A DNA stretch of 64,000 nt from Blepharisma japonicum (taxonomy: Eukaryota; Ciliophora; Heterotrichea; Heterotrichida; Blepharismidae). The DNA is taken from positions 1-64,000 of the forward strand of contig CATKHK010000023.1 in assembly GCA_949751835.1 (NCBI GenBank). Direction: 5' to 3'. This document shows positions 31,695 through 43,472 of the stretch, in pieces (position 1 is the first letter of the stretch; each line of letters starts with the position of its first letter). The position numbers and the translations under genes are program-made. Below the pieces are notes generated by a model that saw only the letters and a program-made list of their open reading frames with translations, was not told where the DNA came from and made no database searches.

Positions 31695-31970
31695 TTTTTT
31701 ATTTAATATTTAATTCTGATCATTGGATTAATTATCATAAATGGCAAATTCTGATGAATTTTCATACAGCAATTTTAGGAAATGGAAAAAAAAAATTAGA
31801 AAATGATGCAAATTATTATGGTTTTTTATTTTTTTCCATATCAAGTCGCTAAATTAAAGATAGAATAATAGATTTAGCTATTATATTCGAAGTATGAAAA
31901 TATCCATTAATTTTTTCAATACACTTTTGCTTGAAAAACTTTTTGCCAATTAGATTGAAGAATATTAACT

Positions 31971-33653
31971 ATGGAAGATCTCTTTTTTAATTTTTTACAC
32001 AAAACTCTCTTCTCCGTTGAAAATGAGCAAGCAAAAATCCAAGCTTTTGATTCCATAAAATCCGCCTATGAACTTCGAAATCAATATCTTGCAAACCCTT
32101 CTCCACCTCTTTTAGCTCAGCTTGAAAAACTCACAGATTTTGAATCATTACATGAGCATGGTCCTATATCCCACGAAGTTGAGCATACAGACATCATTAA
32201 AATTATCCTCCAATACCTTCAAGACACCCAGCTTTCCAAATCTTTCAAAACTCTTGAAGAAGAATCACACATATATTGATCAGGAATAAACAATATTGAA
32301 GATCTCCAATCAGAAATTAAAGAAGGAAGCTGAGACCGAGTCCTAGAAAAATTATCAAATTATAAGCTTGAACAAGAAATGCTGTTTTACTTGTATGAAA
32401 CAATTTTTCTTGAATTAATACAAAAGCAAGAATGGGACAATGCTTTAGGGATTCTTAATTCCCAAGTTTTGAGGAAACTTAAAGATAAAGATGCAGAAAG
32501 GTTTATGAGACTTGAAAAACTTGCAGGGACTCGGCATGAAGTTAATGATATTTATGCAGGATCTTTTGGGATGACTGAAAGAAGAAATTTTTTGGCTGGG
32601 AAAATAGAGGAATATCTTGAAGAAGTGCCAAAGCAAAGACTGTTGACTATTATATCACAAGCTTTGAAGTATATGAAAATACAAAATCAGCTGCCAGCAG
32701 CTAATGAATATGATTTGTTGAAAGGAAAAGCTAGAGAATCTAAAAAAAGTGAAGAGTTTGTAAAATATTTTGATAGATATTTAAATACTGAAGAAGACTC
32801 AAAAATTAACTGTTTTTCATATACACCAGACGGAAGCTGTCTTATTACAGGCAGCAATGATGGATTTATTGAAGTATGAGATCCATACACAGGCAAATTA
32901 AAGACTTCTCTATTATACCAACAAGTAGAAGAATTTATGGTGCATGAAGAAGCAGTTTTAAGCTTGGCATGCTTAAATGACTATATTGCAGCTGGCGATT
33001 CTGCAGGAGATGTCAATATATGGAAAATAGCAACAGGCCAATGCTCCATTAAATTTCCCTCTATACACCAAACAGGCGTCATATCTTTAGCATGATGTGA
33101 AGATGCTAGCAAAGTTGTAGCTGGAAGCCCTCAAGGTGTCATTAAAATCCTAGGCTTAAAAGCCCAAACTTTATTAGGCGAATACCACATGCATTCTTCA
33201 TATGTGAATTGTTTACAGATAAAAGGAAATAAACTATTCTCTGCAGGAGGTGATGGGACAATTGTGATATATGACTTGAAAAGATTCGCCTGAATTTCGA
33301 CTTTAAATATCATACAAACTGGAAATCACCAAATAATTTATATAAAAGTTATGAATTTTAATGAAATTTTCGTAGTTTGTGCACAGGGGAATGCAGGAAT
33401 TTATAGCTATGAAGGAGAAGCTCTTAAATCTTTTGAGACAGGCTTAGAAATTTTAAGTGGCGATATCAGTTCTTTAGGAAAATTCGTATATATTGCAAAT
33501 CAAGGAAAGGTAAATATCTTTAATTTGCAAGGCGAATTTTTACATAATTTAGATGTAAAAGGTTCAGCCATAGCGAAAATCTCAACCCAACCTAATAGGG
33601 ATTCCCTATCAATTTTAGACGATTTTGGGAAAATTCAACTATGGACAGCTTAA
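31971..33653 (+). CDS. SMU1: SMU1-like splicing factor (LisH-CTLH-WD40)
   Basis: Five TGA codons are read as Trp to give one 560-residue protein. Order: LisH (HTDIIKIILQYLQDTQLSKS), CTLH (NNIEDLQSEIKEGSWDRVLE, FLELIQKQEWDNALGILN), the SMU1 linker, and WD40 repeats from ~280 (INCFSYTPDGSCLITGSNDG, VWDPYTGKL with Trp as TGA at 32877). The later repeats are divergent. SMU1 with RED joins the spliceosomal B complex, and in human cells the pair is needed for splicing of short introns (established). Its presence in a genome with 15-nt introns fits that role. The next gene starts 18 bp after its stop. Confidence 0.9.
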
Positions 33654-33671
33654 TTAAATAATATATAAAAA

Positions 33672-34043
33672 ATGGATAGACGGTTGTCACTTTCTAAATC
33701 GAATTCAGTAGCAGTCTTAATTCCACGAAGAATGTCAGACAGTGTCGTGTTTTTAGACGATGCAGCAATTCAAGCACGGAAATTTCAAATACAAAAAGTA
33801 AAAAAATCCAAATACAATATTACAGATCGACATGACTTAGCAGAAGAAGAAATGAAATTAATTTTTTCTATTTTGGATCCTATTAAGAATGGTCATTTAA
33901 CTCCAGACGATTTATTACTTACATTAAAGCAATCTGACGAATCAGTCGCAAATTCTGACATAAAAACATTTTTTGACATTGTGGATGAAGACTTGGATTC
34001 TATTATTACATATGAAGAATTTTACTCCTTGATGAATTCTTAA
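33672..34043 (+). CDS. EF-hand calcium-binding protein
   Basis: 123 residues. A basic N-terminus (~50 residues) precedes one EF-hand pair: the first loop LDPIKNGHLTPDDL lacks some calcium ligands, the second VDEDLDSIITYEEF is closer to canonical. This resembles half a centrin or calmodulin. It starts 18 bp after the SMU1 stop, on the same strand, and its stop lies 3 bp from that of the convergent sorting nexin gene. Confidence 0.75.
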   Translation: MDRRLSLSKSNSVAVLIPRRMSDSVVFLDDAAIQARKFQIQKVKKSKYNITDRHDLAEEEMKLIFSILDPIKNGHLTPDDLLLTLKQSDESVANSDIKTFFDIVDEDLDSIITYEEFYSLMNS

Positions 34044-34046
34044 TTA

Positions 34047-35936
34047 TTACCTTGTTTTTTTAATCCTCTCACTTGTTTCTAGCATTTTTCCTAGTAGAGT
34101 ATCCCACACTACTTGAATTTTGCCTGCATGACTTGATTGAGTTCTGGCGAAATCCCCAAAATGTTCGCAGGCAGTCTGTTTAGTTTGATTAATAACCCTC
34201 TCGCATTCACTTACACTAAGAGTGTTATGGTAGCCAAACAAGTCTCTGATTTTGTCTGCTCCTTTGTTTTTATTTTCGATTTTACGATAAATTCCCATTA
34301 AATTTTCTCTTTCTCTCAGTAGGTCTTTTAGAGCACAGGATTCCATATGTCCATATCTGAAAAAATTATAAAAATAGTCAGAGATAAGCATACCTTGTTC
34401 TTTTTCATAGTTAGACCATTGTGTAAAAACTTCATTTAAGCTATCATAAACATACTGTTGATCTGTATTAAAAGTTAAAATAGATTGTACATCTGCTAAT
34501 TCCTTAAGTAAATCAGCAGATTCTGCCAGTGATGTCGAAATTTTTAAAAAATCTTCAACCACTGACTCAAAATGCCTTTTCAATTTTTTCTTAATTGCTT
34601 CCGAATATGATAAATGATCATTAATTTTTGAAATTATCGGAGTATGATCAATAGTATTGCAATGCAAATACCCATCAAAGCTTGGATATGTTTTCAGTCC
34701 CTCTAACTTTTTCACCTTTTTATTTTGTGATTTTATCGATTTTCACTCACTTAAATTGGATTCTTTTAGAAATTGGACTAAAAATGTGCAGGTTCTTAGC
34801 ATTGGGTTGGCTAATACAGAGTTCATATATCTCTGCAAAAATTTTTGTCGCTTAATAGCATTTTTTTCAAGAGTTTTTCCAGTAGCATTTTTCTGGGGGA
34901 GTGGCGGAATATAATACCCAGGATAACTATTTGCAAGGACTTCCCTCAGCAAAATAAATTCGCTATATCTTCTTTTGACTTCCCAGCCAAGAGGGCTAGT
35001 TACTAATTTATAAATAAAATAATTGGAACTGAAAATTCAGGCTTCAATTCTTTCGAAGCTAGAAATTTTGAGAGATAGATTTGTTGCCCTAGAAAGTTCT
35101 GTTTCTTTGGCTATTTGTGCAGGTATATCATAAGTTTCTCCACCTATGCTAGTATCTGAAACATCAGAGTCTGTTTGAGTGATTGGGGTATCATTTCTTT
35201 TATACCCATAATCTTCATCATATTTAGGAGATTCTAGTCTAGAAATGGCTTGTTCATTGGATTTTTTCTCTGTTTTTGGCTTTGAGATTTTTAAAGGTCC
35301 TTCAATTCTATCCTTGGGCTTTGGCTGATAAACATCATTCTTTCTTTCCTCTTCTTTTGGAGCATTTTGCGGTTGCTGAGAAGAGACTGCTGCGTTTCTT
35401 ATAGCATTTATTATAGGTGTTTCAGCATAATACTTTGGCTTATTTTTATCCTCGTGAGCAATGTCATTATAAGAAGAGTCTAAAAGCTGCTTTTTCGTTA
35501 TTTCAACAGTGCGTGAAGCCTCACGTCCATTATCTTTGACTTCTTGAGGTAAAGGTGTTGGCTCAATTATTTTAGGTTTTTCTTTAGGCTTTTTCTCATT
35601 TTTATTCCTTTGTTGCTGATTTTCTTCTAAAGGTTGTGGCTTTTTCTTAATTGGGATTTCATATAGTCGTTTTTCTTTTTCTTTTTCAATCCTCGCTTGT
35701 TCTTCTATCTCTTCCAATGTCTGTCCAGCCCTATATTTATTTTTAAACTCTCTTACAAGGTCTGAAAGTTCATCAAATGTCCATGCATCAATATCAGCGG
35801 CTTTAGCATTCTCAATAAATTTGGTAAATAAGTGTGGATCATAATTCATATCAATGATTTCTTCTTTTAAGAAATTACGTTTAGCGTTTCGTTCAGCTGC
35901 TTCTAAGTAGTCTTCTTCATCACTTGATGAATCCAT
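34047..35936 (-). CDS. PX-BAR sorting nexin with long N-terminal extension
   Basis: TGA codons at 35037 and about 34740 join three open stretches into 629 residues. Residues ~1-90 are a helical domain shared with the gene at 38100 (FLKEEIIDMNYDPHLFTKFI, WTFDELSDLVREFKNKY). Residues ~90-300 are charged and disordered. The PX domain follows (YKLVTSPLGWEVKRRYSEF, LLREVLANSYPGYYIPPLP), then helices of a BAR domain to the end. PX-BAR nexins bind phosphoinositides and tubulate endosomes in recycling. The conserved RRYSEF and YPGYYIPPLP motifs make PX certain; the BAR assignment is by position and helicity. Confidence 0.85.
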
Positions 35937-36084
35937 TGTGAGTTAAAATAAATATTAATGAAATGTTCGCCAAGGAACATAAAGTTTCAGAACATTACTT
36001 TGAGGAAAAATAATGAAAGATTTCTTCTATTTACTTATATTTTATATTTAAATATTATTATAATACACAATATGAAGAATTTTT

Positions 36085-38055
36085 TTATTTTTGCTGTTTT
36101 AGTGCAAGTCTTGGATCACTTGGTGATGGCCCAGAAGATTTGTTATTAAAGTGTTTGATGACATCATGATTTTTAAGCAAATCCAAAAGCTCTTGTATCT
36201 TACTAGAATCTTTAGGTTTTTCAGCCTTCTTTGTCGGGTCTACAAACACCCCTAGAAGTTGCCCATCTTCAAGCTTAGGATATATTTTTTTAATTTCCTC
36301 AATTGGTGGACATATATAAAGCACTGAATTTTTCATTTGAATATACCCAGCCCTTTGTTTTTGAGAAAAATAATTAACATATTCTTTAAATACCTCTTGT
36401 TGCGTTTCATTAGACGCTTCAAAGGTAACGAGTGCTAATTGATAAAATTTAAAAATTTCTTGAAAAGCTACTCTATGTGAAATATTAATATGGTAAAGAG
36501 TAGATGGAAAACACTCAGATTTTCCTTTAACTAAAGTAGCATCAATTCCTACCCTATAATTTTTACTTCTAGTCATAAACCCAGACCAAATTACAGAGCC
36601 AAGATGTGGATCATCAGGCTCAGGAACTTGCTCTTTGCTTGATGCTTTTGCTGCTGGACTTCCAGATGAGCTTGGAGCTGGACTTGTATTAGGATATGGC
36701 TGCATATTGAGATTTGGATATTGTGTTGTCATATTAGGAAACATTTGTGGCTGCCCACCCATAGAAAACATAGTTTGAAATCTTAATAAATTTTGTAAAG
36801 CTGCTGGCTGTTCCATTAATTTTTTAGCTATATCTGATATTTCTTCCTTTCCAGACTTGTCTTGGTATCGTACTCCATTTTTGGTTCCATTTTTAGATAC
36901 GATGTTATTTGTATTTTTAAAAGAAATTTCTACTCCAGAGTCACCTAATTCTCGTCTACGAGAGCCATCAAAATCTTCAATATATAAATGTTTCCTTGCT
37001 TCTGATGCTTGGTCACCTCTTTCAAAATCAACAAAAGCATAGGGACGAGAATTTGATGTAGCCTGCCGTATAGAAATTCGTTTTACTCTTCCATACCGGG
37101 AAAATACTTCCCTCAACACATGCTCTGGCGGAACTGTAGCGCCAGGTGGGTATCCTAAAAACAAATTTTTGAAATGTTCATCATCAATTGGGTTAAAATT
37201 AGGGTTTTCAGGTATCAAAGAGTCTCCCACTATATCAATTCGGCGTGTAGGATCTGCAAAAGCTACTTTTACAGGCCGACCATCTACTAATGTCCCATCT
37301 GCTCTTTCATAAGCTCTTGTAGCAGCTACTACTTTGCGGTACTTAATAAATGCAAAACCTTTAGATGAAAACATTTCTATACCTTCTATATCCCCGTATG
37401 CTTTAAAAGCATCATATAATAGCTGTTTATCAGTCGCAGGCGAAATGTTTCCAATCCATACCTCTCTGACTAAGAAAAATCCTTTAAAATGTTCAGGAAC
37501 GCCAGAAATATTAAAAGCTGAAGGCTGGTGCTCACTGAGAAGCCTTTCTAACATTCCTCTATCCATAGGCTGCCCTGGCTTAGGGTTCGCATTATTAAGC
37601 AGCATTATATTTGTAGCCTGTGCATTGTGTTGAAAAGATTGGTCACCTGGCATAATGTCAGAGACTCTTGGGGCTTGAGGGATCATTTGAGGAATACTTG
37701 TGTAGGAATAGTAATCTTTAGGGATTGATTGAGGGATTTGAGGGAGAATAGGAGCTGATGGTTTTTGGAGGGCTTCTTTGCTGTAGTTTATACTTCATCC
37801 TTTAGCATTTAATTCTTTCATGGCCCTTTCAGCGACTTCTGGAGAAGGCATTACTATGAAACCATAGACACATTCTCGAAGAGGCTGGCCATTATTGCCT
37901 TTTCGGATAATTTTTATATCTTTGATTTCGCCGTAGGCTTCGAAGACTTGTTGGAGGGCTTCTTCAGTGTATTGAACTGGGAGGTTTTTTACATGTAGCT
38001 TCATACCTTGGACTGGAGAACGGCTTCTAGAACGTTGACGAGGTCTTTGAGACAT
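36085..38055 (-). CDS. Three-RRM plus SPOC domain RNA-binding protein (SPEN/FPA-like)
   Basis: A TGA at about 37795 joins two stretches into 656 residues. After an RS-like start (MSQRPRQRSRSRSPVQ), RRM1 has LHVKNLPVQYTEEALQQVFE, RRM2 EVWIGNISPATDKQLL with GFAFIKYR, and RRM3 LFLGYPP with YAFVDFERG. A linker rich in P, Q, M and N precedes a C-terminal SPOC domain (GSVIWSGFMTRSKNYRVGID, VTFEASNETQQEVFKEYVNY, GVFVD). Plant FPA and animal SPEN/RBM15 share this order and act in 3' end choice, silencing or m6A writer recruitment. Which of these applies here cannot be said. Confidence 0.88.
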
Positions 38056-38099
38056 TAATTTAATAATTATAAGAAAAAATGTATTAAATCATTATTTTA

Positions 38100-40580
38100 T
38101 TATAAATCTTTCTGACGTGATACGAAGGGCTTATTTTCTTTAATATTAAACCCTCTTAGCTTCAAACTTTCTTGTAACTCTTGGCTCGGAAAAGTTTCGC
38201 CAAATTCACTATTAGTTGTAGATTGTTTTTGGCTGTACTGTGAAAGTGACATCATAGATGATGAAAGTGGGCTTATTCCTTTAAATGGCCTATACAATTG
38301 TTTAAAGCTTTCAGTCGCCCTCGCTTTATTTGCCTTCTCTAAAATAGTGCTAACAAGAATACTCTCAGTTTCTCCAGGAACAAAATCTCCTAAATCCCCT
38401 GAAACCGAACATTCAGAGTTTCTATCTACAGATTGTATTCCTACTTCTGAGGTAACTGCTTTTTTATTTAAATTTTCAAGTCTAGTTATTCTCTCATTTA
38501 ATAATTCACGATCAATTAGCCTTCTCTTATTAGAAATAGGTAAATCTCTGGTAGGCTCATGCTCATTTTCTTCCTTGAGAATTTTTTCTTCTTCAATATT
38601 TCTATTTTTAACTGTTTGTGGAAAATTTTCAGGTTTGTAAGATTTTAGTTTTGGGGTTGAAGAAGAAACTCGCTTATTTTTTGTTTTATAGAAAAATCTA
38701 GGAACTGTAGGTTTTGAAAGCTGATCTTTTTCAAGCTGAGATATAGTTAATGGAGATGATTTTTCTGGGATTACTTGCTTTTTAGAAATATTTTCAGATT
38801 GAGATATTAGCTTTGCATCAACTTTTTCAATGAAAACTTTGCTTTCTTCAGGTTGGGAGTTTTGATGCTCTTTTATATTTGACATAGAAAAATCTCTTAC
38901 GCTTGAAAGCTCTTTTGCTAGCTTTTCATCGAGTGCTTGCATCTTTTTTTCCAATGTACTTATAGAATATAACGTTGCTTCTTTAGCAGGATCATTCTCA
39001 TTCTCTCTTCTAATTTTTTCTTCTAAACTCTTCAACTTTTCAGAAAAATCATTCTTAATTGTTTCTGTGATGACTCTAATTTTGTTTACTTCTTCATCTT
39101 TTTGCTCGAGAATTTCAATTTTCTGGCTAATTTCGTTATAAAATTTCTCATGATCTGTTTTTAACTTGGAAATTTTAATAGATGACTTTAAATGAGAATC
39201 CATTTGACTTCGAAGCTTTATAATTTCTTCATTTGTGTGATATATATCGCTAGTTAAATTTTCAATATTTGCTGTGATTGAAGACTGGGACTCTCTTATA
39301 TCAGATATTTCATTTCGGCTCATTGAATTATTTTTCAAATTTTTCAGCTTATTTTTTATACCAATTTCAAGTTTGTCTATTTTTGATTCAAGATCTTTTG
39401 AACTTTCATGTAGAGAATTGTTTTCAGACGCCAACTCTTCTAGCAGTTTTGATCTATATTTATCTTTATTTTCTAATGCATTAACTTTTTCAGGCAGCTC
39501 TTTTACTATTTCTACACTATTCAGGACAATCTCGTTGCTTTTTTTAATATCTTTTATTTCACTTGTCAAAGCTTGAACATCTTCAGCTAAGCTTTTATGT
39601 TTTTCAATATAATCACTCGAATTTTTATCAATTTTGCCTTCTATATCACTAATTCTGCTTGAAAGTTTTTCCAGTTTTTCTTCAAATTTTTCTAACGTTA
39701 ATGTAAAGCTTTGGAAGTAACGTAAAATGCCTTCATCGTCTTTTCTTATATTTCCTTTATCTTCATGATTTGCTGTTGGAGAATCTTGGGTATTTTTTTC
39801 GTTATTTAGCTCAATTATAGGATTTCTCGAAGAGCTATTGAATACTGGCATTGATGGTAATGACTTTCCAATGCTCTCTTCTTCAGGAGCTTGAGAAGAA
39901 GTTTCATTTTTTCCATAAATTTCTGCTAGGATGTCTTCTTCACTAGATGATAGTGTACTGAACTTGTATCCTGCTTCAGTTATAGAAAATTGTGGAGTCA
40001 CTGACTCTTGAACAGGATCATCAACGTGCAAAAATAACCCAGAATGTTCAGAATTTAGCTGATCAAATATTTTTGTTTGTGTAGTTTGTTTATTTTCAGG
40101 CACTACTGGATAATTTTCAGAACAACTAGAAACTGGCTCATCAATAAGAAATTTTATTTCATACTCTTCACCTCTTAGGGGGTATTTTGGGGAAGATTCA
40201 AACACATTTTCCTCAAATTTTATCTTCTTTTCAGGTTTAGGAGGGATATCTCTAATCTTTTTGTCAGATTCTCGATTCCTTTCATAGTTTTTCTTTTGGC
40301 TGACTATTTCATAAAGCTCTTTCTCTATTTCCTTTTCAACCTTTTCTTTTTCAACTACTTCTTCTAAAGTTTGCCCAGGTTTATACTTATTTTTAAAGGC
40401 TCATATGCAATCTGAGAGCTCATCAAATGATCATTCATCAACATTCGTACGCCTTAGATCTTCAACGAACTTTGTAAATAATCTAACATCATAATTCATT
40501 TCAATCAATTCTTCTTTTAAAAAGCTAAGCTTAACATTTTGATCTGATAATTGTTTTTCTTCAATGTTTGAAGAATTCAT
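38100..40580 (-). CDS. Long coiled-coil protein sharing its N-terminal domain with the sorting nexin
   Basis: Reading two TGA codons (about 40434 and 40401) extends the frame to ATG at 40580, giving 826 residues. Residues ~18-90 (FLKEELIEMNYDVRLFTKFV, WSFDELSDCIWAFKNKYKPG) are clearly related to the N-terminus of the nexin 5 kb away. Residues ~250-500 are a strong coiled coil (VQALTSEIKDIKKSNEIV, KIDKLEIGIKNKLKNLKNN); the rest is polar and serine-rich. No catalytic motif. Under the standard code the shared domain would be invisible because both TGA codons fall inside it. Confidence 0.8.
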
Positions 40581-40889
40581 AATGGAATAATTTTTCTTAG
40601 TGAATTCTAATACATATAAATTATTTTCAGAGAATTATTGATGATAAATAAATTTAATAACTAAGCAAAAATCTATTTTTAGCATATTTATTAAATTAAT
40701 AAGCAATTATGTAGTCTGTTTTTGAATTAAATTTAAATGCAAGTTTAAGATTATCTAGCAATGCCATTTGATATCATATAAATTTTAATCTTTTGTCTTA
40801 TCTTTCTTTAATAGAATAGTTTGTCATCTTAAATTGTTTAAAAAATGCTTAGAGTATAATAAAAAACTGTTTTGACTATTATAATAATA
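40581..40889. other. 309-bp divergent promoter region
   Basis: Between the divergent coiled-coil gene and the CxxC protein gene. Very AT-rich, no frame or clear repeat seen. Confidence 0.4.
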
Positions 40890-41840
40890 ATGCCTAAACA
40901 AATTTGTCATATATGTCAGTGCCAAACCTGTGGGAGATGTTTCTCCCAGGTTAGTATTGGAATCCAAACAGAAGATAACTTTGATATGCCAAGTTTTATT
41001 GCTTTTGCCGAAAAAATGATCAAGCCGGGTGCACCATTCAACAAAACTACTAATGAAAGTCAAATTCTGATGATTCGTCCTAAAAATTTAAAAGGCGATA
41101 ACGATGTTGAAGAGCCATCATCTTTTACTGATAACACTTTAAATGAAAGTCCGTCAATCACTAAGAAATCGCCTTATGAAATAAATTCGAATTTAAAAGA
41201 AGATACATTAAATGCGACTTTTTCAGAATCATCTTTAATGAAGGATTTTGAACAAATAAAAGCCCAAGGTTTTGGATTTAACTCAACTTCTGCTTTTTCA
41301 GAAAAACTGATGGAAATTTGTGAAACACCTAAATATTATTCAGCTCAAAATACGAAGGTTTTCAATTTCCAAGGGAACCCTCAATATGAAAAAACTATGA
41401 AAAGTCCTGGAAATTTAGGAAGAATTCAGACTTTTTCAAATAAGCCAATTAAACCTGCTAATTACAATGAGGAAAGGATTTTCCCACAAACGACGAAAAA
41501 TCATCCGATTGTTTATAATTTTGCAGAACCCCTAAAGATTAGGGTAAAAAATTCTAAAATATCAACAGCTAAGGATAGTAAAGAAGTGTCTGAAGATAGT
41601 ACAAATCAAATTTCACAGAATTATGAAAGCATTATGGATAAGCCTACATTTTTAGATCCAAATTTGAGGGAGTCTTTTAAACAGCTTGTACAGTTGGAAA
41701 AAATTGGGATAAAGCAGCAATTTTCAGCGAAAAATTTTAAGTTTCAAGATAAAAGGAAACCTCAGGTAGTAGAAAATGAGAGCTTAGATCTGAGCAATAG
41801 CTTAGATTTGAAACAATTACGAGAATTTTTAGACAATTAA
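40890..41840 (+). CDS. Unknown protein with N-terminal CxxC cluster
   Basis: 316 residues from the ATG at 40890. The start MPKQICHICQCQTCGRCFSQ packs five cysteines and a histidine into 18 residues, a likely small metal knot. A short IGIQTED-type motif follows and the remainder is polar, serine/threonine-rich and probably disordered, ending with a leucine-rich helix (LDLSNSLDLKQLREFL). No family recognised. The codons upstream of 40890 in the same frame are AT repeats and are not taken as coding. Confidence 0.6.
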   Translation: MPKQICHICQCQTCGRCFSQVSIGIQTEDNFDMPSFIAFAEKMIKPGAPFNKTTNESQILMIRPKNLKGDNDVEEPSSFTDNTLNESPSITKKSPYEINSNLKEDTLNATFSESSLMKDFEQIKAQGFGFNSTSAFSEKLMEICETPKYYSAQNTKVFNFQGNPQYEKTMKSPGNLGRIQTFSNKPIKPANYNEERIFPQTTKNHPIVYNFAEPLKIRVKNSKISTAKDSKEVSEDSTNQISQNYESIMDKPTFLDPNLRESFKQLVQLEKIGIKQQFSAKNFKFQDKRKPQVVENESLDLSNSLDLKQLREFLDN

Positions 41841-42091
41841 TAATAAATATATTCTATGATTATATTAGGTTAACTCGCAAGCCTTGTTTTAAATGATTCA
41901 TTACCAAACTTAAGAAATAGAGTATAATTTAAAAATAAAGAAATATTAAATAAATTTAGCATGAATTATAGTGATAATTAATATTAATATTTCATGATCT
42001 TGGATATAACAAAAAATCTAGCTCATTTGTACAGTTTAAAAAATGAATTTAAATTAATTCCATAATCAACACATCCATTAATATTTCCAAA

Positions 42092-43306
42092 ATGGATCAG
42101 TTGAACCAAATTAAAGGCTCAGAGTACTCTTCAAACGAAAAAGACAAAGTTATGGAACGCATGGACTGACTTAACCATCTCCGCTTAGTCTTCAACATCA
42201 CAGCTGGATCTCACACAATTCATTCATCCTCTTTGTCAGTTAAAACTGAAGCATTTCTTGATACCCTTATAGAAAACATATCGAAATTCCCACTAGTCTC
42301 CGCAGAAGACTACAAATCTTCAGTCCAATTTTTAAGTTTCCGCGATATTTTTGAGTGCTTTGAAGCACAGTTCGGCCAAGCACTCACATGAGATTATGTT
42401 CTAAATGCTGTAGTTTTCTTAAAACCTCATGAAGATGCAGGTCAAGAAAGCCCAAGAAGTATTGATTTAAATGAGCTAGTATTTATTAATACCAAGCTTA
42501 GCTCTAATTCTTTAGAAGTGGAGGAGCCTGAAGTAAGATCCAGAAGATTAAGTGATTTAAGAATACCTCAAGCACAACATGAAAATAAAGAAGCTGTAAA
42601 TTCTCAGCTGAGTTTGTCTACAATCCAGGTGGATACAGCAAGATCATTAGGAACAAGAACAATGGACTCTTTACCAGAAAATTTAACCCCTCAAAAAAAA
42701 AATCAAAAACCCAGTTTTAATTTGTCTGGAAGAAGAATGGCTGTTTTGAACCAAAAAATGCCAGATGATCTTGTAGTTTTGAATTTAAGCTATAACCATT
42801 TTTCAAATGTCCCAAAATTAGAAGGACTTCAGCAGCTGGAATATTTAGATTTAAGCTGGAATTTTATACAAAATATTAAAGGAATAGCATCTATAAGCAC
42901 TTTGAAAGAGCTTTACCTCAGCCATAATCAGATAAGAACAATCGCTCATTGCTTACCGACTGAAAACCTATATTTATTAGATTTATCTCATAATTTAATA
43001 CGGCAATTGCAAGGAATAGAGCCGCTTGTAAGGGAGACCAAGCTAAAAGTATTGAGCTTAGAAGGTAACCCAATTCAAAATACTCATGACTTCCCGTCAA
43101 ATTTTAAAGATTTATTGCCACAAGTGGAGATTTTGAATCCTTTAAATATATCAATACACTCAAAATACAAAGAAAAAGAAGAAGTGGCTCCTGATGAAAA
43201 AGAAGACCAAGAAGCTATGCCTCCTATGATATCAGAAGAAAATAAAAGATGCATTAGGAGTTTAATTTCAACAAGATCTATGCCAGCGCTTAGAAAAAAA
43301 GTTTAA
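42092..43306 (+). CDS. Leucine-rich repeat protein
   Basis: 404 residues, starting at ATG 42092 and read through TGA codons at about 42167 and 42389. The first ~120 residues are helical and unassigned. From ~200 come four to five SDS22-like repeats: LVVLNLSYNHFSNVPKLEGL, LEYLDLSWNFIQNIKGI, LKELYLSHNQIRTI, LYLLDLSHNLIRQL, LKVLSLEGNPI, with an LRR cap. The tail is acidic then basic. Such SDS22-type LRR proteins often serve in cilia or phosphatase regulation; here nothing narrows it down. Confidence 0.8.
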
Positions 43307-43472
43307 CATGTAAAGAAGAAGAAATTCATGCTTAATTATTTGCCTTAGAAATTTTATTTAAAAAATAAATCGCAAAAATTTCCACAGTTAATTAAAATTT
43401 CGACTTTAAAATTATTATTCTGATTATTTAAAATTAAATAGTTGCTATAAATTCTAATCAGCATTGACTTAA

